From Peribacillus tepidiphilus (GTDB lineage Bacteria; Bacillota; Bacilli; Bacillales; DSM-1321), in the NCBI RefSeq assembly GCF_009466385.1, contig NZ_WIAQ01000014.1:1-52894 (forward strand): 52,894 bases of DNA. Reading direction: 5' to 3'. The notes under the pieces are model-generated. The model was not told where the DNA came from. It searched no databases and saw nothing but the letters and a program-made list of their open reading frames with translations. The position numbers were made by a program, and so were the translations under genes. Of this stretch, positions 16,468 through 24,627 are shown piece by piece. The first letter of the stretch is position 1. Each line of letters begins with the position of its first letter.

Positions 16468-17970
16468 TTAATATTCTTGGCTAATTAACTCACTCAGTAA
16501 TTTAATCTCATCTCCTGTCAGACTAACTGAGGGGTTAATTGAAGGATAATCTTGAAGTCTTTGTTGCCTTTTAATTGGGTGTTCCGCAACTGTTCTGCAA
16601 TCTGCTCTCATTTTATTCACCCAGTACATTACGTATCTTTGTACTTGTTCTGGTAAATCCTTGAAATCAGCTCCTTTTTCTATCCAGTGATTGATATTCC
16701 AAGAAAGCGGAGGTGTTGGTTTCCAGCCCCATCTGTAGACGTACTCAATTGCTTTTGCTGCAACAACAATGTAAGTACTTTTACTAACACCTTGCATCAC
16801 AACAAAGAAGTTGTCACCACCATACTTACTTTTTGGGCTTCTTACATTAGCAGTTGCCATAAGAGCAGCCAAAATCTTAAGTTTATTCAGCGGATTCTTT
16901 AATTTTAAATTAAAGATTGCTGCATTCAAAGAATCGGTATCTTTATCGGTCTCTACTTTCTTAGCTAGTTCAATAAATGCTTCGACAATTCGCTTTTCAT
17001 AATCTAAAGGAATATCTGATGAATTACAAATTTCCCGAAATACTTTAATGCCTATAGAAAAAGGTTTCTTTTTTATAGTTTGTTCTAAAAGTTCTATTTC
17101 TTGCTTACTTACCACTTTTACAGGTGTTGAAGATATTGGTGTAAAAAACTCTTTCATTTCATCTTCAAATTTTTTGCTCCTTGCTTCTTCTAACATACAT
17201 TTTAAAAAGGTTTCGAAGGCTTCTATATGATTTTTAGCTTCAGGGCATTCCTTCAAGGGATCTATCAATGTAATTCCGTATTCATCACACAGTGTTTGGA
17301 GTTCATTACTATATTTATATGCAATCATATAGGATGTTGGTAATTCTCCATAAAATGCTTCCCGTAGTTCAGCAAACATTTGTTGAATATTGATATCACG
17401 AAAACTATAGCCTACAAATAACAAATTTTTTGCTAATAAATCTGCTCGCAAGCGGATGTTAAGTGCATTTTCCGGCTCACTCATTCTTTTTTGATAATCC
17501 TCTTGTGTGAATACGATAGATTCAGGATAATTAAGATCCCCATGAAACTTAATATAAAGCTGTTCTGACAATTTCGCTTCAGCGAAATCCTTTAAATGAA
17601 TGATAGTCCTGTATTTCCTCCCATACTTCTCAAACGCTTTTTCCATCACATTATCTTGGTTTGTAGTGTAAATAGCGGGAACACCCAAATTCATTATTGT
17701 TAAATGGATATACCCTTTTTCATCATCAAATTCCGAAATTTCTAATTTACTCTTCAAAAACTCACAAAATTTATTTCTTCCGAACGTATCCACAAATTTT
17801 TGAGCAATTTGCAAATGATTCGTAGTAGACGTTAGTCCTAACTGCTCGGCCATCTCGCCGACTAGGGAATCCCAATCTGGTAGCATGGTAGCAGAACAGC
17901 CAGCACCCATAAACGGGACCAATTTTTGTTTAGCAGCTAAGTCAGCTAAAGTATCAATAATTTTACTCAT
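16468..17970 (-). CDS. SIR2-domain protein, probable anti-phage NADase
   Basis: 500 residues. The N-terminal SIR2_2-type domain shows the NAD-binding GAGCS (22-26), TTNQDN (102-107), the catalytic His in KFHGD (143) and GYSFRD (187-192). Bacterial SIR2 proteins of this class deplete NAD+ when a sensing domain detects phage (as in ThsA, DSR and SIR2-HerA systems). Residues 265-500 form a helical region with no recognised family. No obvious partner gene is adjacent, so it may act alone. The start is supported by GAAAGGG. The active-site residues look intact. Confidence 0.85.
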   Translation of the reverse strand: MSKIIDTLADLAAKQKLVPFMGAGCSATMLPDWDSLVGEMAEQLGLTSTTNHLQIAQKFVDTFGRNKFCEFLKSKLEISEFDDEKGYIHLTIMNLGVPAIYTTNQDNVMEKAFEKYGRKYRTIIHLKDFAEAKLSEQLYIKFHGDLNYPESIVFTQEDYQKRMSEPENALNIRLRADLLAKNLLFVGYSFRDINIQQMFAELREAFYGELPTSYMIAYKYSNELQTLCDEYGITLIDPLKECPEAKNHIEAFETFLKCMLEEARSKKFEDEMKEFFTPISSTPVKVVSKQEIELLEQTIKKKPFSIGIKVFREICNSSDIPLDYEKRIVEAFIELAKKVETDKDTDSLNAAIFNLKLKNPLNKLKILAALMATANVRSPKSKYGGDNFFVVMQGVSKSTYIVVAAKAIEYVYRWGWKPTPPLSWNINHWIEKGADFKDLPEQVQRYVMYWVNKMRADCRTVAEHPIKRQQRLQDYPSINPSVSLTGDEIKLLSELISQEY

Positions 17971-18222
17971 ATTATTTCCCTTTCTTCTCGTAAACTTCTA
18001 AAATATTGACTAATTGTTGAAAATAAATTCAAGTGTTCTCTAATTTATCTAGTCCATTTACATTAATAAAGCTTATTAAACTCATTATTCGAGTTTTGCT
18101 AACTCCCTTTTTATTAAAATACATTTTTCCTTTAAGCTACTACCTTTTTCAAATGTGGTAGTTGAAGGAAAGATGGTTTTTAAACAACTTTTTGCTCGTG
18201 AACAGTATTTCGTCTTTAAGAA
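17971..18222. other. Intergenic region
   Basis: Holds the likely promoter of the SIR2 gene. An AT-rich stretch with no reading frame or repeat that I can support. Confidence 0.4.
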
Positions 18223-18258
18223 AAGAATGGGCATGCTTCATATAGCATGTCCTTCTTT
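18223..18258 (-). terminator. Terminator of the large nuclease gene
   Basis: Stem GGGCATGC (18229-18236) / GCATGTCC (18245-18252), extended by AAAGAA/TTCTTT. On the minus strand it is followed by TTTTCTT. It lies 26 bases after the stop at 18284. Confidence 0.65.
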
Positions 18259-18283
18259 ATTTAGGGTAATAATTTGAATATTT

Positions 18284-20209
18284 TTAGTTGTGTATGTCCT
18301 TCATTATGTCCCTCACCGCTCTTTTCATTTCTTTTTTCATCCGTCGTTCAAGCTTCCTGCGTTCTCGACGACTAATCCTTTTGTTAAACATACTAGTAGC
18401 ATAGACATTTAATTGATCCTCAGACGGAGCAACTCCTTTAAGGAAACCCTGAACTGATGTTTCTAGCTGCTTCGGTCCTTCTTTACTCGAATTTTCTTCT
18501 TCTATAGAGTCCTTGGTGAGTTTGTATATGCTTGAGCCTACATGCTTAAATTTCATTTGAGGCACCTTTTCTGGATTCATTTCAAAGCCCAAAAGGGATA
18601 CTTCTGAATCGGATGGGATAGATAAGTCATATGAAGAATCTAATTTTTTTATAGAGTCTGCTATGACAGTTACATTCCCCATTTTAAATTCTGCTTTCTC
18701 TAAAGAAAAATCCACATCTATTTTTGGATAATAGAGACCATCATATAGTTTTCTACAGGCTTGATTTAAATTGCCATGAGTATCAAATAGAGCTTTTTTC
18801 AACATGCGAATGTTTATTGTTTTATAAGGACTAGGTTTAATAAGCCCACTTCCAATAGTCAACCTTGTTAAAACGAAATAAAATGATTCATTTATTTCAA
18901 TTTCTTTTCCAAATGCTTTTAAAGTGAATTTTGACCCGTTTTCTTTAATAGCATTTTCATATTTAGGCAATTGTTCGTGCAAACCTTTGCTAATTTCTGC
19001 ATCTTTATTTTGTATTTCAACAGAATTAACTGGCTCTACAAACCACTTCAATTCAAATAATGCTAAAGTATTATCATTAGTATCTAAAATCCCAAAATCA
19101 ACGTTTGTTCCATCAATAGGTACATCATGACATACACTAAGGTTTGGATATTGCGACGTAATGTCTCTTAGTTCCTTAATGAAAATCGTTTCCTTTGAAT
19201 CTGCATGTTGGTTAGCTTCATCACCATATATTCTATTTAAGATTGTGATGATATTCCTTCCTAGTTGATTGTATAGAATAAATCGCGGACTTATAATCCT
19301 TGTACCGTCTGACAGTTGGAATATTGGTTGTAATAACGGTTTAGAAGATCTTTGTTTACCTTTCATCCGACCGGTATAGGTTAAGTCATCTATTAATTTT
19401 AAAGCAGTTTCTTCTTTTACGTCAGTAAGTTCCCAATTTTCTACCTTCATGCTTGATAAGTCGGGTAATGAATCTCTATCTATCAATTTTTGATCTCGAT
19501 TGTGTCGATCTGCCCAATACGCTTCCCGTATCACTCTTCTCCATACATTTTTTATATCCCTGATAGTATATGGACCAATGTTGTAATCATCCGGAAAATC
19601 AAAATCAAATTCCGTTCTTGCAATGCTCATAGTATGATAGTGCATTTCAGGTACATTGCCATAAAGTTTCTTGATAGTCTGCTCTACTTTTTCTAACTTT
19701 TTTAACTTATAATGGTTATATTCCTCTAGAAGAACAAAATTAATACCCTCTAAAACCGCTACGTCATGGGAATGGAACTCAAATTCTATAGAATCTTTAT
19801 TCGGATTTTTACTATCTACCTTAGCCTTATATAACCCTTTCCAAAAAGGAAGAAAGATTTGTTCCGCTTTAACATGAATTATGGCTTTTGCAAATGCTTC
19901 TTGCGTATATTTGATTAAGGTATCAACATCTTCAAGATTACATCCATCTATTTTATTTTTCTTAAATGCCATTCTTATTAACCAATCTAATGCTTCCACT
20001 AAGGTAATTATAAAGCCTTTGAGTTTTATTTTTTTTTGTGGTTCCGTAGACCAGAGAATTTCTTGATCCAGTTGATATACCCATTCCTCAAACAATGTGC
20101 ATGAAAGTTTCAACGCAGTATCTCGATTAATATTCCAATAATCTAGCCCCTCATAATCTTGGTCAATAATGGCTTCTATATGTTTTACTTCATTCTCAAT
20201 ATTGTTCAT
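18284..20209 (-). CDS. Large protein with PD-(D/E)XK-like nuclease core
   Basis: 641 residues. Residues 365-390 read DGTNVDFGILDTNDNTLALF followed by ELKWF, i.e. Asp371 and Glu386-x-Lys388, the classic D...ExK pattern of restriction-like nucleases. The N-terminal 300 residues are helical, with several Trp- and Tyr-rich segments. The C-terminus is strongly basic (KRISRRERRKLERRMKKEMKR), suggesting nucleic-acid binding. No ATPase or helicase motif. It is next to the SIR2 gene, separated by about 310 bases and a terminator. A defence effector is plausible but unproven. Confidence 0.65.
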   Translation of the reverse strand: MNNIENEVKHIEAIIDQDYEGLDYWNINRDTALKLSCTLFEEWVYQLDQEILWSTEPQKKIKLKGFIITLVEALDWLIRMAFKKNKIDGCNLEDVDTLIKYTQEAFAKAIIHVKAEQIFLPFWKGLYKAKVDSKNPNKDSIEFEFHSHDVAVLEGINFVLLEEYNHYKLKKLEKVEQTIKKLYGNVPEMHYHTMSIARTEFDFDFPDDYNIGPYTIRDIKNVWRRVIREAYWADRHNRDQKLIDRDSLPDLSSMKVENWELTDVKEETALKLIDDLTYTGRMKGKQRSSKPLLQPIFQLSDGTRIISPRFILYNQLGRNIITILNRIYGDEANQHADSKETIFIKELRDITSQYPNLSVCHDVPIDGTNVDFGILDTNDNTLALFELKWFVEPVNSVEIQNKDAEISKGLHEQLPKYENAIKENGSKFTLKAFGKEIEINESFYFVLTRLTIGSGLIKPSPYKTINIRMLKKALFDTHGNLNQACRKLYDGLYYPKIDVDFSLEKAEFKMGNVTVIADSIKKLDSSYDLSIPSDSEVSLLGFEMNPEKVPQMKFKHVGSSIYKLTKDSIEEENSSKEGPKQLETSVQGFLKGVAPSEDQLNVYATSMFNKRISRRERRKLERRMKKEMKRAVRDIMKDIHN

Positions 20210-20510
20210 AGGCTGCCCCCTTCCTGAAAATCCATCTAATAATTAGAAATAATTTCCTTAGTTATTGTATCATTGTAGGAAATCACATGGGAATATATAA
20301 CCTTACCATTTTCCCTTCGCTTTTTGTGCAACGAACAAACATCTCCCTAATGCTTGGTCAGGCCATCTGGTTAATTGTTTTTTATTTTATTAATATATTA
20401 GGAGTTAAAATAAATTTTTGTTTGTTATGTTCAAAAATATATAAATATAAGGTATAGTAAAGAAAGATAGGAAAAATTGAACAAAAGAAACAAAAAAAGG
20501 TGGGGAAGCA
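20210..20510. promoter_or_regulatory. Divergent promoter region
   Basis: Separates the minus-strand nuclease gene from the plus-strand replication-like genes. For the plus strand, TTGTTT (near 20419) and TATAAA about 16 bases later are a plausible -35/-10 pair in very AT-rich DNA. No operator palindrome stands out. Confidence 0.35.
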
Positions 20511-20891
20511 ATGTTGGTTATTGAAAAAGCAACAAAACCTATTCAAACCAAAAACTTAAACGTGACAGTCCATCCAGACATCAAAAAGCGGATTGACCAC
20601 ATTGTGGCAACTAATTTTGGCTTGCAACTTCAACATGTAATGGCTAGAGCCATTCAATTGTTTTTACAAGAACATGAAAAAGGTAATGTCTGTATCTCTA
20701 CTAAAAAACGTGATTTTAAAGGAAAACCCCATTACAACGCTTATATCCCTTTAGAACTTCACCAAGGCTTTCATCGTCTTTATGAAGAAAACCGATACGG
20801 ACATCCAAAAGGAAGAAGGTTAACCAAAACAAAACTGCTTGAACAAATCTTAGAATACTGGTTAGAGAAGGAAGGGCATCTATATGAGTAA
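20511..20891 (+). CDS. DNA-binding protein, ribbon-helix-helix-like
   Basis: 126 residues. Residues 15-55 (NLNVTVHPDIKKRIDHIVA followed by LQHVMARAIQLFLQEHEK) have the beta-strand/helix/helix layout of ribbon-helix-helix proteins. The C-terminal half is basic with a further helix pair. GGTGGGG precedes the ATG. Its end overlaps the start of the DUF927 ATPase gene by 8 bases, so the two are one operon. It may be an accessory or regulatory replication protein that binds the GTTACC motifs downstream (inference). Confidence 0.6.
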   Translation: MLVIEKATKPIQTKNLNVTVHPDIKKRIDHIVATNFGLQLQHVMARAIQLFLQEHEKGNVCISTKKRDFKGKPHYNAYIPLELHQGFHRLYEENRYGHPKGRRLTKTKLLEQILEYWLEKEGHLYE

Positions 20892-22872
20892 AGCAGAAAA
20901 TTGGTTAGATACTTTACCGTTTGAAATTACAGATGAGGAAAGAAAACAGTGGGAACAAGAATTTATTGAATTCCAACAGAAAACGGAATCTGAGAAAGAA
21001 GATATTCCAAATCCTTTTTTAGAAAAAGACAAAGTAATTGTTCTAGATAAAAAACGTAAAAAGAGAAAATTGTCTGAAGTAGGAGAAAGCATTAACTTAT
21101 TTCATGAAGTGGTAGAAAAAGTAAATGAAGAAGAAAATGAAAAAGGAGCTACCACCCTCCAAGATGAAAGCTCCCAATTAAATGAACTTGAACGCCTATT
21201 ATTAGATTACAAGTTAGAATTTAACCTTAACATTCAAATAGATGTGAAAAGAAAATGTTATACCACCATAAAGGATAATCAAGAAATCGCTTTATCAAAC
21301 TTTGTTATACTTCCATTATACTCCATCGAAGATGAAGAAGGCAAGCGAAAGGATATCATTCGTATCTTTAATAACCGAGAAAACAAAATTGTTACTCTTG
21401 ATGCTGAAACAAAATCGATTAATCGTCAATTTAAAACATTTGTTTTGGGAAACGGTAAATTCCACTGGTTAGGTTCTCAAAAGGATTTAGATCAGTTAGT
21501 TCAACTTATACTTTCTTACGAAACAGAAGAGATCACAGAAATTGGTTATGTTGGTTGGCATGAACAAGAAAGAGCATGGTTCTTCCCCACTCATGCTTAT
21601 ATCAATGGAGAAATATATTATCGTAACGAAGATAAAATCTTCAAAACAGGGAAGAAGAATTATATCTTAGTGGAAAATGAAGCATTCAACATTATTGTAG
21701 AGCACGTTAAGGATAAGCCAACAAAAGAGGAAATTCTTAGTACCCTTACAAATTTTGAAATTCTATATGGGACCTATGGTTGGCTTGGAATTGGATTTAC
21801 AACTACTTCTATGCATGTCAATGAGTTAGCTAAAAAGACAAAGCAACATCCTTTCTTGTACGCTCATGGTTTAAGAAATTCAGGGAAAACAGAGTTTCTT
21901 AAAAACGTGTTTCGCTTTGCCGGTATGGATACTCGACTACCACCGCCGCCGAGATTAGATGGATTAAGAAAAAGATTGGCATGGTTTTCTCATTTACCAG
22001 TCGGATATGATGAAGCAGAGGAAAAAAGCATTAAAACAATGGACTTCTTTGTAAAACATCGTGAAGCTCTTAATACCATTTTTAACCGTTCTCCTTTGGA
22101 GAGAGGTACAAATGATCCAAACAAACTACTTTATTTTCCTGTTCGCGCTACACTGGCATTCGGTGGAGAAGTGGCTACAAGCGATAGTGCGATTACAACA
22201 AGAACGGTTTTTATTGATGCCTTAAAAATTAATCAAGTCGAACAAGTTTTTGATGAGTTAGAAGAAAACCACCACGTCATTTATTGGCTAGGTCAATATA
22301 TGATGAGAACTTCACATGAGTGGAAACCGGTATTATTTGATAACTTCGAACTAATCAATAATACTTTAAAAAGTATAAAAGAGGTATCTGGACGTATCCG
22401 TAAAAATTTTGCGATATTAGTAGCGGGAGCTATTACTTTTGCTCAATGGATTGATAAAGAATTTGGTACTCAACTTTATACAGATGCTTTTCTTGAACGT
22501 TTACTTCATGAAGTAGAATATGAAATGAAAGAAGGACAGAAAGACGCAGAAAGTAACCATCATGCTATCACATACTTGAAAGACCTTGCTTATTTGGCTC
22601 ACAAATATAAACTTTATAAATCTGATTATAAAGTTGAAGGAAACCTTCTTTATATTGCTCCGGATTCAGCTTGGAGAACATATGAAGAATGGAAGAAAAA
22701 TCCCCATTACACATCAAGTCGTAAAGTTGCTAACGATCTAAAAGGATACGAATTTTTCTTAGGTACGAAAGCTAAAAGAATTGAAGGTAAACTTTATAAA
22801 TGCTGGGTAATCGATATATCTAAATTCCCTGATGAGGGATTACAAGGTTTCCTAGTAGACGATTGCAAATAA
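20884..22872 (+). CDS. DUF927-type ATPase, putative replication helicase of the element
   Basis: 662 residues. An N-terminal 200-residue charged region is followed by EIGYVGWHEQERAWFFPTHA and a Walker A motif in AHGLRNSGKTEFLKNVF. A Walker B-like segment (LPVGYDEAEEK) and an arginine-rich stretch (FNRSPLERGTNDP, then LAFGGEV) follow, as in DUF927 proteins of the SF3/AAA-like helicase group found on plasmids and prophages. The first residues overlap the upstream gene. A terminator and a cluster of repeated hexamers come right after. It probably acts as the initiator helicase of the segment. Confidence 0.75.
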   Translation: MSKAENWLDTLPFEITDEERKQWEQEFIEFQQKTESEKEDIPNPFLEKDKVIVLDKKRKKRKLSEVGESINLFHEVVEKVNEEENEKGATTLQDESSQLNELERLLLDYKLEFNLNIQIDVKRKCYTTIKDNQEIALSNFVILPLYSIEDEEGKRKDIIRIFNNRENKIVTLDAETKSINRQFKTFVLGNGKFHWLGSQKDLDQLVQLILSYETEEITEIGYVGWHEQERAWFFPTHAYINGEIYYRNEDKIFKTGKKNYILVENEAFNIIVEHVKDKPTKEEILSTLTNFEILYGTYGWLGIGFTTTSMHVNELAKKTKQHPFLYAHGLRNSGKTEFLKNVFRFAGMDTRLPPPPRLDGLRKRLAWFSHLPVGYDEAEEKSIKTMDFFVKHREALNTIFNRSPLERGTNDPNKLLYFPVRATLAFGGEVATSDSAITTRTVFIDALKINQVEQVFDELEENHHVIYWLGQYMMRTSHEWKPVLFDNFELINNTLKSIKEVSGRIRKNFAILVAGAITFAQWIDKEFGTQLYTDAFLERLLHEVEYEMKEGQKDAESNHHAITYLKDLAYLAHKYKLYKSDYKVEGNLLYIAPDSAWRTYEEWKKNPHYTSSRKVANDLKGYEFFLGTKAKRIEGKLYKCWVIDISKFPDEGLQGFLVDDCK

Positions 22873-22888
22873 GCAGTCGTCTTTTTTG
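22858..22888 (+). terminator. Terminator overlapping the DUF927 stop
   Basis: GACGATTGC (22858-22866) and GCAGTCGTC (22873-22881) pair with one G-T, followed by a run of Ts. The stem begins inside the last codons of the gene. Confidence 0.75.
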
Positions 22889-23229
22889 TTACCAAAAAAA
22901 GTGTTACCTTTATTTCTTCAATGTAACTTATGTATCCATTAATACGTTTCGGGAGGTAACAAATAAAACGCGGTAATATCAAGGGCTTCAGCATATTTCC
23001 CACTCAAATGTCACCTTGTTACCTTAATTTATGTTACCCTGTACAAACATTATTAATCTGCTATAAAAATGATTTTTAAAACGAAACTAACTAAAAATAT
23101 ATAGTATACAAAAATAAGGTAACAAGGTATAATTTTTCTTTATAAATCTTGATGCATCAATGTTTTTATGTATCCGTTAATGTGTTACCTAACAAAAATT
23201 AAGGTAAATTTTTTAAAGTAACAGGTAAC
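22888..23229. repeat. GTTACC/GGTAAC cluster, origin candidate
   Basis: Exact hexamers start at 22888, 22903, 22955, 23018, 23033, 23118, 23184 and 23224, in both orientations, often as TGTTACC. Partial copies (GTAAC) are at 22923 and 23218. A second motif, TATGTATCC[A/G]TTAAT, occurs near 22929 and 23167. The centre (23041-23110) is very AT-rich. Iteron-like density next to a helicase-type gene suggests a replication origin or its control region. Confidence 0.6.
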
Positions 23230-23276
23230 ATTTCTTTATAACAAAGGCAATATCATAGAAAAACGTTCAATGTAAA

Positions 23277-23570
23277 TTAGATTGATTTATAAGAACAATA
23301 ATCTCGTTTCGTGCTTTTGTACAATTCAAGAATTTCCTGAAAATCTCCCCCTTTACGAAATCTCCCCACTACTTGAGCATAATTTTGGGCACTAGCAGAC
23401 TTAGCTTTCTCTTGTGTCCAAACCGTTTCTCCGCAAACAACTTTATACCCTTTTCTTTCCATGCTTTCGCAGGCTTGTTTAAACATATTATGTAATTCTG
23501 CCTCTACACCAGAGGAAGGTGCTGTTACACCAATCGTTGCCTCTTTTTCTAAAAACGGATATTTGATCAT
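23277..23570 (-). pseudogene. Truncated S66 peptidase (LD-carboxypeptidase / MccF-like)
   Basis: Starts IKYPFLEKEATIGVTAPSSG and continues as in the N-terminal domain of S66 serine peptidases (VEAELHNMF, GYKVVCGETVW). After about residue 65 the sequence changes to an unrelated tail and stops at 97, whereas family members are over 300 residues and carry the catalytic Ser/Glu/His later. AGGAG lies 8 bases before the chosen ATG. The coding start abuts the right-hand 60-bp repeat. Confidence 0.7.
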
Positions 23571-23608
23571 ATGCATTTCTCCTGTTCTTTCCGTTTGTTT
23601 GCGTTGTT

Positions 23609-23668
23609 GCCAACCATGAAGCAAGCTTCATCACAGATGATGGAAGTTCATTCGTTCTTTCATAGGAG
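23609..23668. repeat. 60-bp direct repeat, right copy
   Basis: 57 of 60 bases identical to 928-987, same orientation. It lies just upstream of the truncated S66 peptidase gene and before the tandem repeat array. Together the two copies enclose about 22.7 kb. Confidence 0.75.
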
Positions 23669-23701
23669 CTTGTTATCCTAAATTTTTATGGAAATCAATT
23701 T

Positions 23702-23846
23702 ATTCATTCTCATTATAATTTGATTCATCTTCATTATAATTTAATTCATTCTCATTATAGTTGATTCGTCTTCATTGTAATTTAATTTATTCTCATTATA
23801 ATTGATTCACCCTTATTACAATTTAATTCAATCCCATTATATATTT
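23702..23846. repeat. Seven tandem 20-21-bp repeats
   Basis: Units begin ATTCA or ATTC and follow the pattern ATTCATTCTCATTATAATTT with small changes, at 23702, 23723, 23744, 23764, 23785, 23805 and 23826. Lengths alternate 21 and 20, so copies lie on the same helix face every two turns. There are no spacers, so it is not a CRISPR. A centromere-like (parS/parC) or iteron role is plausible near the origin-like region. Confidence 0.75.
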
Positions 23847-23987
23847 GCGCTTCTGATGCTTTATAGAAGTCTTTTTAACGATATTTTCCAATTTCTTATC
23901 CCACCTTGCCTTGCAAAGTCCAAAAATTTCTTGAGTTTCAAGGGAAGTTCAAAACAACAATCACCTTTAGCCGAACCTAACAAAAAA

Positions 23988-24032
23988 GAGAAAACTTACG
24001 TAGCACACAAGCGACCAATCATAAGTTTTCTC
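23988..24032 (-). terminator. Rho-independent terminator
   Basis: GAGAAAACTTA (23988-23998) pairs with TAAGTTTTCTC (24022-24032). On the minus strand a run of six Ts follows. It serves the gene ending at 24065. Confidence 0.7.
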
Positions 24033-24064
24033 ACATTTTTATTTTCTTTATATCGTTCTTCTGC

Positions 24065-24226
24065 CTAGCTGGACTCGAATTTTTCTTTAATCTCTGCTAC
24101 TTTCTTTAGTGGTATCTTTAATTCGTTAGAAATTTGTTCAACCGTTTTTCCTGCAACCAGAAGTTTCAGCACAGCTATCGTATCATCTTCGACTCTGTTT
24201 AAATATCGTTCTAAACCCGAAATCAT
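24065..24226 (-). CDS. Small HTH-like protein
   Basis: 53 residues from the ATG preceded by AAGGAGG; a longer frame has no ribosome site. The sequence DDTIAVLKLLVAGKTVEQIS followed by ELKIPLKKVAEIKEKF looks like a sigma-region-4/HTH domain of a regulator. No partner recognised. It ends before a clear terminator, so it is a single transcription unit. Confidence 0.6.
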   Translation of the reverse strand: MISGLERYLNRVEDDTIAVLKLLVAGKTVEQISNELKIPLKKVAEIKEKFESS

Positions 24227-24289
24227 TAAAGAAACCTCCTTATGCACTAGGAAATGATACATCAGAAACCTTTAGACTTAGAGTATTCA

Positions 24290-24586
24290 TTATTCTTTAA
24301 ACAACGTCTCGATTACTTCTTCAGGTAGTTTGAAGTATCTATTCATATATTTGATGTCCTCAAGTGATTTTCCGTCTTTAATCATTTCCCTTAGAACTTC
24401 AATTTTCCCTTCTTGTTTAATCTCTTTCATTTTGAATTCAGAGTAAGATAAAGCCATGATTTGTTTCTCCCTTTTGGAATTTTCATTTTTGTAAAATTGT
24501 TCTTGTAATTTTTCTTTCAACACAATTGTATTGTCCATGAAATTAAACAGGGTATTCAGATTATAGGTAGAATTTCTTTTTGCCAT
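24290..24586 (-). CDS. Hypothetical protein, C-terminal part of an Rpn/transposase-like gene
   Basis: 98 residues. The second half (LSYSEFKMKEIKQEGKIEVL, then LPEEVIETLFKE) resembles the C-terminal helix region of Rpn-type PD-(D/E)XK transposase-nucleases. The nuclease core is absent. A good ribosome site (GGGAG) precedes the internal ATG before ALSYSEF, so a shorter product of about 55 residues is possible. A decayed copy lies at 11285-11467. It is probably a remnant. Confidence 0.45.
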   Translation of the reverse strand: MAKRNSTYNLNTLFNFMDNTIVLKEKLQEQFYKNENSKREKQIMALSYSEFKMKEIKQEGKIEVLREMIKDGKSLEDIKYMNRYFKLPEEVIETLFKE

Positions 24587-24627
24587 ACTTTATAAGTATA
24601 GAAAAATGCATAAAAAGAACTTGGTCT

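Noticed and set aside
23702-23846. CRISPR array
   Set aside because: The units abut without unique spacers, are only 20-21 bp, and no cas gene is present.
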